From: Paractinoplanes tereljensis
GTDB taxonomy: Bacteria > Actinomycetota > Actinomycetes > Mycobacteriales > Micromonosporaceae
DNA length: 64,000 nucleotides
Assembly: GCF_016862435.1 (NCBI RefSeq)
Contig: NZ_BOMY01000016.1
Coordinates: 1 to 64,000 of the forward strand
Direction: 5' to 3'
Position 1 is the stretch's first letter, and the number at the start of each line of letters is the position of its first letter. This document shows positions 33,706 through 42,439 of the stretch, one piece after another. The notes beneath the pieces were generated by a model that worked only from the letters and a program-made list of their open reading frames with translations, was not told the origin of the DNA and did not search any database. The translations under genes were made by a program, and so were the position numbers.

Positions 33706-36700
33706 CACATCACCGTTTCCCACGTTGGAATCTGAACGGTCTGCAGGGTGCCGTCGCCCAGGTGCACCCGGGCCATCCCGGGCACCACCCGGTCGGCCAG
33801 GTTGGCCCGGGAGAGGCGAACGCCGACCAGATCGCCGGCACTCAGGGTGGGCGGGGAGAGCAGCGCGCCACGGCGGTTCTTCTTGACCTCGACCTGCCAG
33901 CCGGAGAAGCCCATCGCGACCGAGGAGATCTCGCCGGCGATGACGACCGCCCGCCGCCGGCCGGACGCGGTCCGGATCAGCTGACGCAGCCAGTCCCGGC
34001 AGGTCACGTCCCGCCAGGCCTCGGCGTCGTCGACAAGCAGCGCGACCGGCCCCTCACCGGGATCGAGCAGCGCGGCGAACTCCTCCTCGGTGGGGCTGTC
34101 GCCGCTGATGATCCCGCGCACGCCGGCCCGGCCGGCCAGCTCGGTCAGCGGGGTCCGCAGCGGCGCGCCGATGACCAACTCGAAGCCTGCGCGCAGCATC
34201 GACTCGGCCATGACGCGCAGCGCGGTGCTGCGGCCGGAGCGGGACGGCCCGGCGATCAGGAACGTCGGCTGGTCGCCGAGCAGATCCATGCCGACCGGGG
34301 CGAGGTCGTCGCCGCCGACCCCGATCAGCGCGAAGCCCGGGGTCGGCTTGACCCGCTCCCAGGCCTGCGCAAAGGTCAGCTGGCTGGGCATCGCGGCGAT
34401 CTTGGCAGGACGCAGCTTTTTATCAACCGAGGCCTCGCGCTCGGTGAGCGACGCGGCGATGGCGTGCATCGCGGCGACCTGGGCCGGGCCGCTCGGATCG
34501 GCGGCGATCAGGGATACCTGCACCTCGATCGCGCTGATCGCCCGGTAGCCGCGGCCGGGCGGCAGGTTCTCCGGGATCTTCCGCGGGTTCAGCCCGGCCA
34601 TCGTGGCGTCGCTGCGGTCGGAGAGCCGCAGCACCAGCTTCTCCTCGCAGAGCGAGCTCATCCGGCCGCTGAGCAGGCTGTGGTCGCCGGCCACGATCAG
34701 GTGGACGCCGGCGCTGGCACCCTCGCGCATCAGGATGTGCACGATCTCGGTGAGCGTCCCGTTGTCGTGCTCGCTGAGGGTTCCCATGAACCCCTCCCAG
34801 CGGTCGAGCAGCAGCAAGATGTGCGGCAGCCGTTCCTCGGCCGGGACGGCCGCGCGCTGCTCGGTCAGGTCGGCGAACCCGCCCTCGCCGAGCACCCGCT
34901 GCCGGCGCTGCACCTCCTCGTGCAGCCGGCGCAGCAGGCGCGAGGCGCGCTCCACGTCGGTGCGCTGGGCGACCGCGCCGCAGTGCGGGAACTTGGTGAG
35001 CGGCAGCAGCGCGCCGTTGCCACAGTCCAGCCCGTACAGATGCAGGTCGGCGACGCTCGCGGCCGAGGCCGCCGCGGTGGCGATCGTGCGCAGCGCCTGC
35101 GACCGGCCCGACCGGGGTGCGCCGACGATGTGCAGGTGGCCGAAGGTGTCCAGGTCGAGCTTCATCGGGACCTGCTGCTGCGTACGCGGCAGGTCCTGCA
35201 CGGCCCAGGTCCCGTCGGACAGATCGGTGACCGAGAACGCCGGCAGGGCCGGCAGCCAGGGCCGGCGCTGGGCCGGCAGACCCAGCATGTCGTTGGTCTG
35301 CCGGATCGCCGCCACCAGCACCGACAGGTCGGTCGCCTCGTCCGCCTCGGCCAGGCTGCGCGGGCGCTGCGGCACCGGCCGGCCCAGGTCCTGCCAGCCC
35401 ACCGGGTGCAGGAACGGCGCGACCACCGCCTCGGCCTGGTTCGACCGCGGTCGGCGGCCGCCGACCCGGCCGGTCTGGAACGGGATCAGCGAGCTGTGCC
35501 CGAGCCGGGCGTACGCGCGACCCGGGGTCGACCCGGAGATGCTCGCCGCCTCCCGGGCGTCGATCACGTCGGCGCTCTCCCCCGCGTCGGTCACCCGCAG
35601 CGCGATCCGCAGGTTGGTGTTGGCCCGGATCTCCGCGTTCACCACGCCGTTCGGGCGCTGGGTGGCCAGGATCAGGTGGATGCCGAGCGACCGGCCACGC
35701 TGCGCGATGTTGACCAGGCCGGTGACGAAGTCGGGCAGCTCCCGGGCCATCGAGGCGAACTCGTCGATCACGATCAGCAGCCGCGGGATGGGTTCCGGCA
35801 CCGGCCGCCGGGTCGCGTAGTCGAGGTAGTCCTCGAGGTCCTTGGCGCCGACCGCGGCCAGCAGGTGCTCCCGGTGGGTCAGCTCGGCGCCGAGCGAGGT
35901 GAGCGCCCGTTCGACCAGGTGGATGTCCAGGTCGGTGACCATGCCGACGGTGTGCGGCAGGTCGACGCAGTCCTTGAACGCGGCCCCGCCCTTGTAGTCG
36001 ACGAGCACGAAGTTCATCGCGTCCGGCCGGTTCGCCACCGCCAGCGACGCCACCACGGTCTGCAGGAACTCCGACTTGCCCGACCCGGTGGTGCCCGCGA
36101 CCAGGCCGTGCGGGCCGTGCTGGACCAGGTCGAGCGCGAACGGACCGTCCAGGCTGAGGCCGACCACCGCCCGGGTGCCGCGCGGCGACGAGGTCCACCG
36201 GGCGCTGATCGCGGCCACCGACGGATCCTCCAGGCCGAGCACCTCGAGCAGCCGGGCCGAGCCGGGCAGCGCGGCGTCGCCGTGCACGTCACTGACGTCG
36301 CGGATCGGGGCGAGCCGGCGGCCCACGGTCGGGAACCACTCGTCGATCACCTCGTCGACCCGGATGCCCTCGATCGTCGCGGCCCGCTGCTGCCGCAGCG
36401 TGGTGGGCAGGCCGTCGCCGCCGACCACCACGGTCGTGCACTCCTCCGGGAGGGTGCGCTCGTCGCTGTCCACGCAGACGAAGTAGACACCGACGGCCGG
36501 CCCGCCCAGCAGCACCGAGACCAGGCCGGGCAGGGACCGCAGCCGGCGGGCGCCGTCCAGCACCACGACCACGTCGGGGTCGCCGATCGCCGCGCCGGAG
36601 CCGGCATTCAGCCGGGCCTGCCGCCGGGCCTCGATCAGCTCGATCAGCTCGGCGATCCGCCGGGCGATCGTCTCGGCGTCGGTGCCGAGCAGGGTCAGGG

Positions 36701-38018
36701 TCTGCTGGCCCAGCAGCGGACGGGTGTGCGGCAGCCAGGCCGCCCACTCCCAGAGCGCGCTGCCGTCCGGGTCGGTGAGCACATAAAGCTGCAGGTCGCG
36801 GGGGCTCTGCGCGACCGCGAGCTGGCCGATCATCCAGCGGGCGAGGCGGCGCGGCCATTCGCCCCGGCCGGCTACGCCGACCACGCCGGCCTGCACGATC
36901 GAAAACGCGACGGGTACGTCGTTGAGCGGTCGCGGGGTCTGCCGGTCCAGCCCGGCCGCCTCCACCTTGATCGTGCTGGGCAGGTCGGCGATGCCGATCC
37001 GGGTCACCAGATGGTCGGGGTCGGTGCGGCGCCGCTCCCACAGCCGGGCCCGCGGGCCGGTGGCCACGATCAGCAGCTCGGCCGGGTCCGGGGCGGCGAC
37101 CCGGCGGTCCTGTCGTTCCAGGACGGTGGTCTCGGCGATGTCGGCCTCGATCGCGGTGACCCGGGCCCGGTGCTCGGCGACCTGGGTCCGATAGGTGCGG
37201 CCACCCTGGCGGCGCGAGGACCACCAGTTGCCGACCACCATGACCGGCGACATCGCCGCGAACATCAGGTACATCGGGTTCCGCAACACCGTTGACATGA
37301 CCACGCCGAACGCGGCCGGCAGCGCGGCGGCCAGCCACGGCAGGGCGTTCGGGGTGGGCGCCTTCGGCTCGGCCGGGATCTTGAACCTGTCCGGCCGCAT
37401 CGGCGGCAGCAGCCGGGGCGGGCGGTTGTAGTCGAGGTACTCGCTCTCCGGCGACGGCTCGACCATCGCGTCCGGGCAGCGCACCGGGTGCGCCTCCAGG
37501 GCAGTGCCATCCGCGGTGAGCTGCGCGGTCTCCCGCCAGACCACCTCACCGCCGGCCAGGTCGGCCCGGTCCAGCAACAGGCCGTCCGCCGAACCCCGGA
37601 CATACACCTCGGCGTCGAAGGTGACCCGGACGACCGCGGCCACCGGGGCCAGGCCGTCCAGCCGGACCGCGCAGGTCGGAGCCGAGCCGATCCGGTGCTC
37701 ACCCGGGGTGAGGGACCAGATCCGGCCGGCCCCGGCGCCGGTCACGGCCCGGATCGTGACCAGACCGCCGGTGGCGTACGGGGCCGGACCCGGCCCGCCG
37801 ACCCACAGCACCGAGCCGTCGTGCACGCCGGCGGCGGACAACGGAAGGTCGAGGTCGAGCGGCCGGTCGTCGCGGTAGATCGGGCCGTCCGCCGGGACAA
37901 CGTCGAGGCTGTCGAGCAGGTTCTTGACGATGTCCCGTACCGGCGTGGCCGGATCGGCGTCCACCACCACGTCGGCCGACCACGCCCCCGGCGATGCGAG
38001 CGTGATCAGCATGCGCAT
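33705..38018 (-). CDS. eccC: T7SS FtsK/SpoIIIE-type ATPase EccC/EssC
   Basis: The 1437-residue protein has an N-terminal ubiquitin/FHA-like region (about 1-230), a transmembrane pair near 280-330 (LPWLAAALPAAFGVVMSTVL), and three FtsK/SpoIIIE ATPase domains. Domain 1 has Walker A GTTGSGKSE near residue 640 and Walker B LLIVIDEFAS. Domains 2 and 3 have GAPRSGRSQ (near 965) and GPSRSGRST (near 1255), with Arg in place of the Walker lysine, plus LLLLDRWEG and VALLVDDAEAW. Degenerate second and third domains are normal for EccC. The single-chain layout with N-terminal forkhead-like sequence is closer to EssC than to split EccCa/EccCb. The ATG overlaps the upstream WXG stop as TAATG. Confidence 0.93.
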   Translation of the reverse strand: MRMLITLASPGAWSADVVVDADPATPVRDIVKNLLDSLDVVPADGPIYRDDRPLDLDLPLSAAGVHDGSVLWVGGPGPAPYATGGLVTIRAVTGAGAGRIWSLTPGEHRIGSAPTCAVRLDGLAPVAAVVRVTFDAEVYVRGSADGLLLDRADLAGGEVVWRETAQLTADGTALEAHPVRCPDAMVEPSPESEYLDYNRPPRLLPPMRPDRFKIPAEPKAPTPNALPWLAAALPAAFGVVMSTVLRNPMYLMFAAMSPVMVVGNWWSSRRQGGRTYRTQVAEHRARVTAIEADIAETTVLERQDRRVAAPDPAELLIVATGPRARLWERRRTDPDHLVTRIGIADLPSTIKVEAAGLDRQTPRPLNDVPVAFSIVQAGVVGVAGRGEWPRRLARWMIGQLAVAQSPRDLQLYVLTDPDGSALWEWAAWLPHTRPLLGQQTLTLLGTDAETIARRIAELIELIEARRQARLNAGSGAAIGDPDVVVVLDGARRLRSLPGLVSVLLGGPAVGVYFVCVDSDERTLPEECTTVVVGGDGLPTTLRQQRAATIEGIRVDEVIDEWFPTVGRRLAPIRDVSDVHGDAALPGSARLLEVLGLEDPSVAAISARWTSSPRGTRAVVGLSLDGPFALDLVQHGPHGLVAGTTGSGKSEFLQTVVASLAVANRPDAMNFVLVDYKGGAAFKDCVDLPHTVGMVTDLDIHLVERALTSLGAELTHREHLLAAVGAKDLEDYLDYATRRPVPEPIPRLLIVIDEFASMARELPDFVTGLVNIAQRGRSLGIHLILATQRPNGVVNAEIRANTNLRIALRVTDAGESADVIDAREAASISGSTPGRAYARLGHSSLIPFQTGRVGGRRPRSNQAEAVVAPFLHPVGWQDLGRPVPQRPRSLAEADEATDLSVLVAAIRQTNDMLGLPAQRRPWLPALPAFSVTDLSDGTWAVQDLPRTQQQVPMKLDLDTFGHLHIVGAPRSGRSQALRTIATAAASAASVADLHLYGLDCGNGALLPLTKFPHCGAVAQRTDVERASRLLRRLHEEVQRRQRVLGEGGFADLTEQRAAVPAEERLPHILLLLDRWEGFMGTLSEHDNGTLTEIVHILMREGASAGVHLIVAGDHSLLSGRMSSLCEEKLVLRLSDRSDATMAGLNPRKIPENLPPGRGYRAISAIEVQVSLIAADPSGPAQVAAMHAIAASLTEREASVDKKLRPAKIAAMPSQLTFAQAWERVKPTPGFALIGVGGDDLAPVGMDLLGDQPTFLIAGPSRSGRSTALRVMAESMLRAGFELVIGAPLRTPLTELAGRAGVRGIISGDSPTEEEFAALLDPGEGPVALLVDDAEAWRDVTCRDWLRQLIRTASGRRRAVVIAGEISSVAMGFSGWQVEVKKNRRGALLSPPTLSAGDLVGVRLSRANLADRVVPGMARVHLGDGTLQTVQIPTWETVM

Positions 38019-38314
38019 TACTTGTTCAGCGAGCCGGCGAGCTGGGTGTCCATGTCGCGCAGCGCCTCGACGGCCTTGTCCAGCCACTCGGAGAGCAGGT
38101 CGAGGTTCTCCATCAGCTCGTTCGCCGCGTTCACGAACTCGGTGTGCACCTCGTCGAACTTGCCGGACGCCTGGTCGGTGACGAAGCCGGAGCCGGTCAG
38201 GTTGTCCACGATCGCCTTGCACTCGGTGAGCCGCGAGTCGATCTCGTTCTTGTTGTTACGCATCCGGGTCGCGCTGTCCGACATCTCCGTGTAGGTGATG
38301 TTCAGGTTCGCCAT
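38018..38314 (-). CDS. WXG100-family protein, first gene of the T7SS operon
   Basis: The 98-residue helical protein carries the actinobacterial WXG100 hallmark GFVTDQASGKFDEVHTEF after a turn at LTGSG, but Trp of the WxG is replaced by Leu. GGGAAGGGA precedes the ATG. It opens the T7SS operon and should be exported or act as a targeting partner. The gap to the divergent gene at 38459 is 144 bp and must hold both promoters. Confidence 0.87.
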   Translation of the reverse strand: MANLNITYTEMSDSATRMRNNKNEIDSRLTECKAIVDNLTGSGFVTDQASGKFDEVHTEFVNAANELMENLDLLSEWLDKAVEALRDMDTQLAGSLNK

Positions 38315-38458
38315 CGGGTCGTCCCTTCCCTGGTCCGGTCAACGCCGATCAACGTATGAATGACGACCGGCCCCGGTCCAGATCGAAGTACGCGAATGTA
38401 GGCCCCTGGGCCCACGGCTCTCGTTGACAGCCGCGGGCCCGGCCCTGACGATTCCGGC

Positions 38459-39145
38459 GTGCGAAGTGGAGCCTGGACCGTCGACCACGCGTTACGTGCC
38501 CTGGCCACCGGGTGCGCCGTGCTGCCCGCCGTCGGCGCGGTGGTGCTGGGCCCGGAGTCGGTGCGGCTGCGCCTGACCACTCCCGGCGAGACACCCCCGC
38601 CCGGCTGGACCGCGTCCGACCAGGGCCGCACCTGGGAGGCATCGCTGCACCAGCTGGCGAACGCGCCGGTGGACGACCGGATCCCGGAGCCGTACCCGCT
38701 GCTCGTCTCGGCCGGGGTCGTCGACGGCGGCCGGCTGCTGCTCAACCTGGCCGAGGCCGGGGGCCTGGTCGGCGTCGAGGGCGATCTGGAACTGGCCCGC
38801 GGTCTGGTGCGGTCGTGGTCGCGGCGGCTGACCACCAGCCCGTGGTCGGCGCGCGTCCGGGCAATCCGGGTGGGTTTTCCGCCCGATTCCGACTTCAACG
38901 GGTGGGATGTTGCACGGTTGGTGGAGGCCGCGGCCGAGCTGGACGACCCGTACGGCGGGGTCCTGCTGTTCGCCGAACAACCCCACGGCCGAGACGCCTA
39001 CCAGGTCGAACGTCTGCTCGCCGAGCCCGCCCGGCGCTGGACGGTGGTGGTCGTCGGCGCCGTCGAGGCGACCTGGCGGCTCACCGTCGGTGTGGACGGC
39101 ACCCTCGATACGGGCATGCTGGCCGAGCCGGCCCGAGCCGCATGA
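38459..39145 (+). CDS. T7SS-adjacent hypothetical protein
   Basis: The 228-residue protein starts with GTG and has no clear signal peptide. It has an N-terminal hydrophobic stretch (ALRALATGCAVLPAVGAVVLG) that may be a fold core rather than a membrane anchor. It has alternating strands and helices (VRLRLTTPGET, LLLNLAEAGGLVGVEGD, WTVVVVGAVEATWRLTV). Proteins of this type occur beside actinobacterial T7SS and LuxR genes, but no family is firmly recognised. It is divergent from the T7SS operon and followed after 36 bp by a LuxR-type regulator. Confidence 0.65.
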   Translation: MRSGAWTVDHALRALATGCAVLPAVGAVVLGPESVRLRLTTPGETPPPGWTASDQGRTWEASLHQLANAPVDDRIPEPYPLLVSAGVVDGGRLLLNLAEAGGLVGVEGDLELARGLVRSWSRRLTTSPWSARVRAIRVGFPPDSDFNGWDVARLVEAAAELDDPYGGVLLFAEQPHGRDAYQVERLLAEPARRWTVVVVGAVEATWRLTVGVDGTLDTGMLAEPARAA

Positions 39146-39181
39146 AGCATTCGTGAAGAAAGATCCCCCAGACTGACGCAC

Positions 39182-39667
39182 GTGATCACGGTTCCCCCCA
39201 AACCGGGTGGCCGGGTGCGCATCGCGATCTCCAGTCCGGAGATCCTCGCCCGCATCCGCCACGAGTTCGCCAGCAAAGGCCTGGACGTGCAGATCGACGG
39301 CCTGCCCTCGGTCGAGGTGGTGGTCACCCCGGGCAGCGGGGTCGCACCCGCGACGGGTGCGCTCGCCGAGGCCCTCAACGGTCTGGCCGGCCCGCACACC
39401 CACCGCCGGGATCCGGCCACCGCCCGCTACCGGCTCGCCCTGGTTCCGCACGGCCGCCCGGCCGACCAGCCCCGGGACGCGCGCGGGCCGCTGTCGCCGC
39501 GCGAGGCCGAGGTGATGGACTGGATCAGCCGGGGCCGGTCCAATGCCGACATCGCCGGCCTTCTTCAGGTGCAGCCGAAGACCGTGAAGAACCACGTGAA
39601 CCGGATCTTCACCAAGCTCGGCGCCCGCAACCGGGTCGACGCGGTGCTGATCTGGCAGCGTACCTAG
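39182..39667 (+). CDS. LuxR-type DNA-binding protein
   Basis: The 161-residue protein has a C-terminal LuxR helix-turn-helix (LSPREAEVMDWISRGRSNAD, QPKTVKNHVNRIFTKLGA). The N-terminal 95 residues do not contain a receiver phospho-acceptor and resemble a small alpha/beta domain (RVRIAISSPEILARIRHEF). The start is GTG. The stop codon overlaps the convergent SARP stop in a shared CTAG. Its place next to the T7SS-adjacent gene suggests it may control that locus. Confidence 0.82.
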   Translation: MITVPPKPGGRVRIAISSPEILARIRHEFASKGLDVQIDGLPSVEVVVTPGSGVAPATGALAEALNGLAGPHTHRRDPATARYRLALVPHGRPADQPRDARGPLSPREAEVMDWISRGRSNADIAGLLQVQPKTVKNHVNRIFTKLGARNRVDAVLIWQRT

Positions 39668-42291
39668 GTCAACGCCGCTAGATAGGCACGGACCTCGCCG
39701 GCCTCCTCGGCGTCGATCTCCTCGAACCGGGCGAGAGCCCGGCGGGCGAGGGCGGCGCCCGCGCCGACCCGGGCCAGCCCGAACAGCGCCAGCCCTTCGT
39801 GGTAGCGGTCGCCGGCGTCCTGGCTGATCCGCAGCGCCTGGCCGAACGTCTTCTCGGCGGCCGGCTGCCGGCCGAGACCGTGCTGGGCCAGTCCGATGTT
39901 GATCAGCAGGTTCGCCTCCACCAGCTGGCTGCGGGACCGGCGCGCGTACTCCAGGCCGGGCACCCCCTCGTCGATCGCCTCGGCCCACCGGCCGGTCTCC
40001 GCGTTGAGTTCGCAGAGCACGTCGTGGGTGGCCGCCAGGTAGTAGTCGATGCCCTCCTGACGAGCCAGTTCGAGGGCCTCGCGGGCCGGTGCGCGGGCCG
40101 CGTCGTACTCCTTGGCCTCGCGCAGCGTCGACGCCAGGTTGCCGAGCAGGCTGATCCGGTGCTGCCAGTCGGCCGGCTGGTCGAGCAGTTCCAGCCCGCG
40201 GCGCAGCTGCTCGACCGCGGTGTCGTTCTGGCCCAGCCGGGAGTGCGCGACGCTGCGGTGGTTGAACATCATCGCGCGGGCCACCCGGTTGTCGGCGGTC
40301 TCCGCGGCCCGCATCCCGACGGTCAGCAGTTCCAGCCATTCCAGCGGCCGGCCGGCCGCGTAGAAGTAGTCGAACAGCAACAGCGTCAGGTGCCAGGCCG
40401 ACTCGTGCTGCCCGTTGCGGCCGGCCCGGCGGGCCAGCGCGATGATGTTCGGCCACTCCTGGCCGCACCAGCGCAAGGATTCGCTCTGCCCGGCGAACAG
40501 CACCGGCGGAACGTCGGTGTGCGGCGGTTCCATCGGTGCGCCCCGGCCGACCTGCCGGTCGCCGACCATCGAGAGGGTGACGCGGTACCAGCCGAGAACG
40601 CGGCCGAGGGCGTCGCCCCGATCGTCCGGCGCGAGCTCCCCGGCCAGCTCCGCCGCGTACGCCCGGACCAGGTCGTGCATGGCGTACCGGTCGTCGTCCT
40701 CCTCGATCAGGCTGAGCGCGGACAGCCGGTCCAGCAGGTCCGCCGCTTCCTCGATGCCGGACCCGAACAGGGCGGCGGCGGTCGCCCGGGTGACGGTCGG
40801 GCCGGGGAAGACGCCGAGGAGGCGGAAGGCCCGGGCCGCGTCCGCGGCGAGCGCCGCGAACGACCAGGACAACACGCCGCGTACGGAGTAGAGCACGTCA
40901 TCGGCGAGCTGCAGGGTGTCCAACCGGAACCGCTCCAACTGCCCGACCAGGTCCCCGATGCCGGTGCCCGCCGCCGACGCGACCTGCTCGGCCGCGATCT
41001 GCAGGGCGAACGGCGACCGGTCGCACAGCGCGATGAGCCGCTGCGCGGAGGCCGGCTCGGCGCTCACCCGGTCGGCCCCGATCAGCGTGCCGAGCAGCCG
41101 CAACGACTCGTCGTCGGTGAGCGCCCCGAGCGGGATCCGGCGGGCCGAGTGCCGGACGGCCAGCCCGGACAGCCGGTTGCGGCTGGTCACCACGACGAAG
41201 CAGGTGCTGCTGCCGGGCAGCAGGTCCTCGATCTGGTCGGTGGACGCGGCGTTGTCCAGGACCAGCAGCACCCGTTTGTCGGCCAGCATGCTGCGCCACA
41301 GCGCGGCCCGCTGCTCGCGGCCGCTCGGCACGTTCCGGGCCCCGGCCGAGGTGAGCAGCTGGTGCAGGGCGGCCTCGGGGGTCAGCGCCGAGTGCGACGG
41401 ATCGAAGCCGCGGAGATTGAGGTAGATCTGCCCGTCCGGGTAACTGTCGCGCAGCAGGTGACCGGCCCGGATGGCCAGGGTGGTCTTCCCGATCCCGCCG
41501 ACCCCGACGATCATGACGAGCCGCCGGCCCGGGGTCAGCAGGGTGAGCAGCTCCTCGGTGCGCCCCACGAAGGCGTCGTTGTCGTGCGGGAGCTGGGCCG
41601 GTCTCGGTGGCCGGCGGCGGTCGTCGGCCAGGATCTCGGCGTGCACGGCCTGGGTCGACGCGGACGGGCTGATGCCCAGCTCGGCGGCGAGCACCCGGCG
41701 CAGGTCGTCGTACTGGCTCAGGGCCTCGGCGCTGCGGCCGGTGCGGTGCAGCGCGGTCATCAGCGTGCCGCGCAACCGCTCGTCGAACGGGTGGGCCGGA
41801 ACCTCGGCGAGCAGCCGGCCGACCACCTCGGCGGGCGGGGCGGTCTCGGCGTACTCGATGAGCAGTTGCAGCCGGCGCCGGGCCAGCCGGTCCCGGGCCT
41901 GCGCGACGAACGGCCCCGGCACCCCGGTGAAGGCCGGCCCGCTGTCCCAGAGCGCCGCTGACCCGGTCAGATCCTCGGCCGCGGTGACGTCGAACGCCTC
42001 TCGCTCGAGCCGCAGGCAATACCCCGACCGGTCGCTGGCCAGCTGATCCTTCGCCGGCCCGAGCGCGCGGCGCAGCCCGGAGAGATAGGTGTGCAGGCTG
42101 CCGGCCGCGGTCGCGGGCGGCGCCTCGCCCCAGATCCGGTCGATGAACTGCTCCCGGGTGACCGTCGTGCCGGCGCACAGGGCCAGCACGGCGAAGACGG
42201 CGCGTTGCTTCGGCGACCCCAGCTCGATCTCGTCACCGTCGACGAACGCACGGAAGGATCCGAGGCCCTCGACCCGCAACCGGCCATCCAC
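39664..42291 (-). CDS. SARP/AfsR-type regulator (BTAD, NB-ARC, TPR)
   Basis: The 875-residue protein has an OmpR-like winged helix (about 1-95), a BTAD domain (about 95-245), an NB-ARC ATPase with Walker A GVGGIGKTTLA near residue 270 and VLLVLDNAAS, and C-terminal TPR repeats (about 620-875). This is the AfsR layout used to control antibiotic and other secondary-metabolite genes in actinomycetes. GTG at 42291 is selected because GAGGAG lies 7 nt before it; the open frame to 42984 is the shadow of the divergent permease gene. It is divergent from an ABC exporter operon 149 bp away, which could be a target. Confidence 0.9.
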   Translation of the reverse strand: MDGRLRVEGLGSFRAFVDGDEIELGSPKQRAVFAVLALCAGTTVTREQFIDRIWGEAPPATAAGSLHTYLSGLRRALGPAKDQLASDRSGYCLRLEREAFDVTAAEDLTGSAALWDSGPAFTGVPGPFVAQARDRLARRRLQLLIEYAETAPPAEVVGRLLAEVPAHPFDERLRGTLMTALHRTGRSAEALSQYDDLRRVLAAELGISPSASTQAVHAEILADDRRRPPRPAQLPHDNDAFVGRTEELLTLLTPGRRLVMIVGVGGIGKTTLAIRAGHLLRDSYPDGQIYLNLRGFDPSHSALTPEAALHQLLTSAGARNVPSGREQRAALWRSMLADKRVLLVLDNAASTDQIEDLLPGSSTCFVVVTSRNRLSGLAVRHSARRIPLGALTDDESLRLLGTLIGADRVSAEPASAQRLIALCDRSPFALQIAAEQVASAAGTGIGDLVGQLERFRLDTLQLADDVLYSVRGVLSWSFAALAADAARAFRLLGVFPGPTVTRATAAALFGSGIEEAADLLDRLSALSLIEEDDDRYAMHDLVRAYAAELAGELAPDDRGDALGRVLGWYRVTLSMVGDRQVGRGAPMEPPHTDVPPVLFAGQSESLRWCGQEWPNIIALARRAGRNGQHESAWHLTLLLFDYFYAAGRPLEWLELLTVGMRAAETADNRVARAMMFNHRSVAHSRLGQNDTAVEQLRRGLELLDQPADWQHRISLLGNLASTLREAKEYDAARAPAREALELARQEGIDYYLAATHDVLCELNAETGRWAEAIDEGVPGLEYARRSRSQLVEANLLINIGLAQHGLGRQPAAEKTFGQALRISQDAGDRYHEGLALFGLARVGAGAALARRALARFEEIDAEEAGEVRAYLAALT

Positions 42292-42439
42292 CCATGCACT
42301 CCTCGCGCTCGCTGTCCCCCGCGCTCGCTCTTTCGTGCTTGATCGACGTTGACGATAGCGCGACGGGCTTTGCGGCCTATGTGCGCATTGGCAGAGGTGT
42401 TGTAACTTAAGCGGTTCAGCGACCGGCCGGAGGAGTGTC

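Noticed and set aside
33762..37295. Plus-strand open frame of 1177 codons antisense to eccC
   Set aside because: It is the high-GC shadow of the eccC reading frame; its translation is low-complexity (Arg/Gly/Asp-rich) with no recognisable domain.
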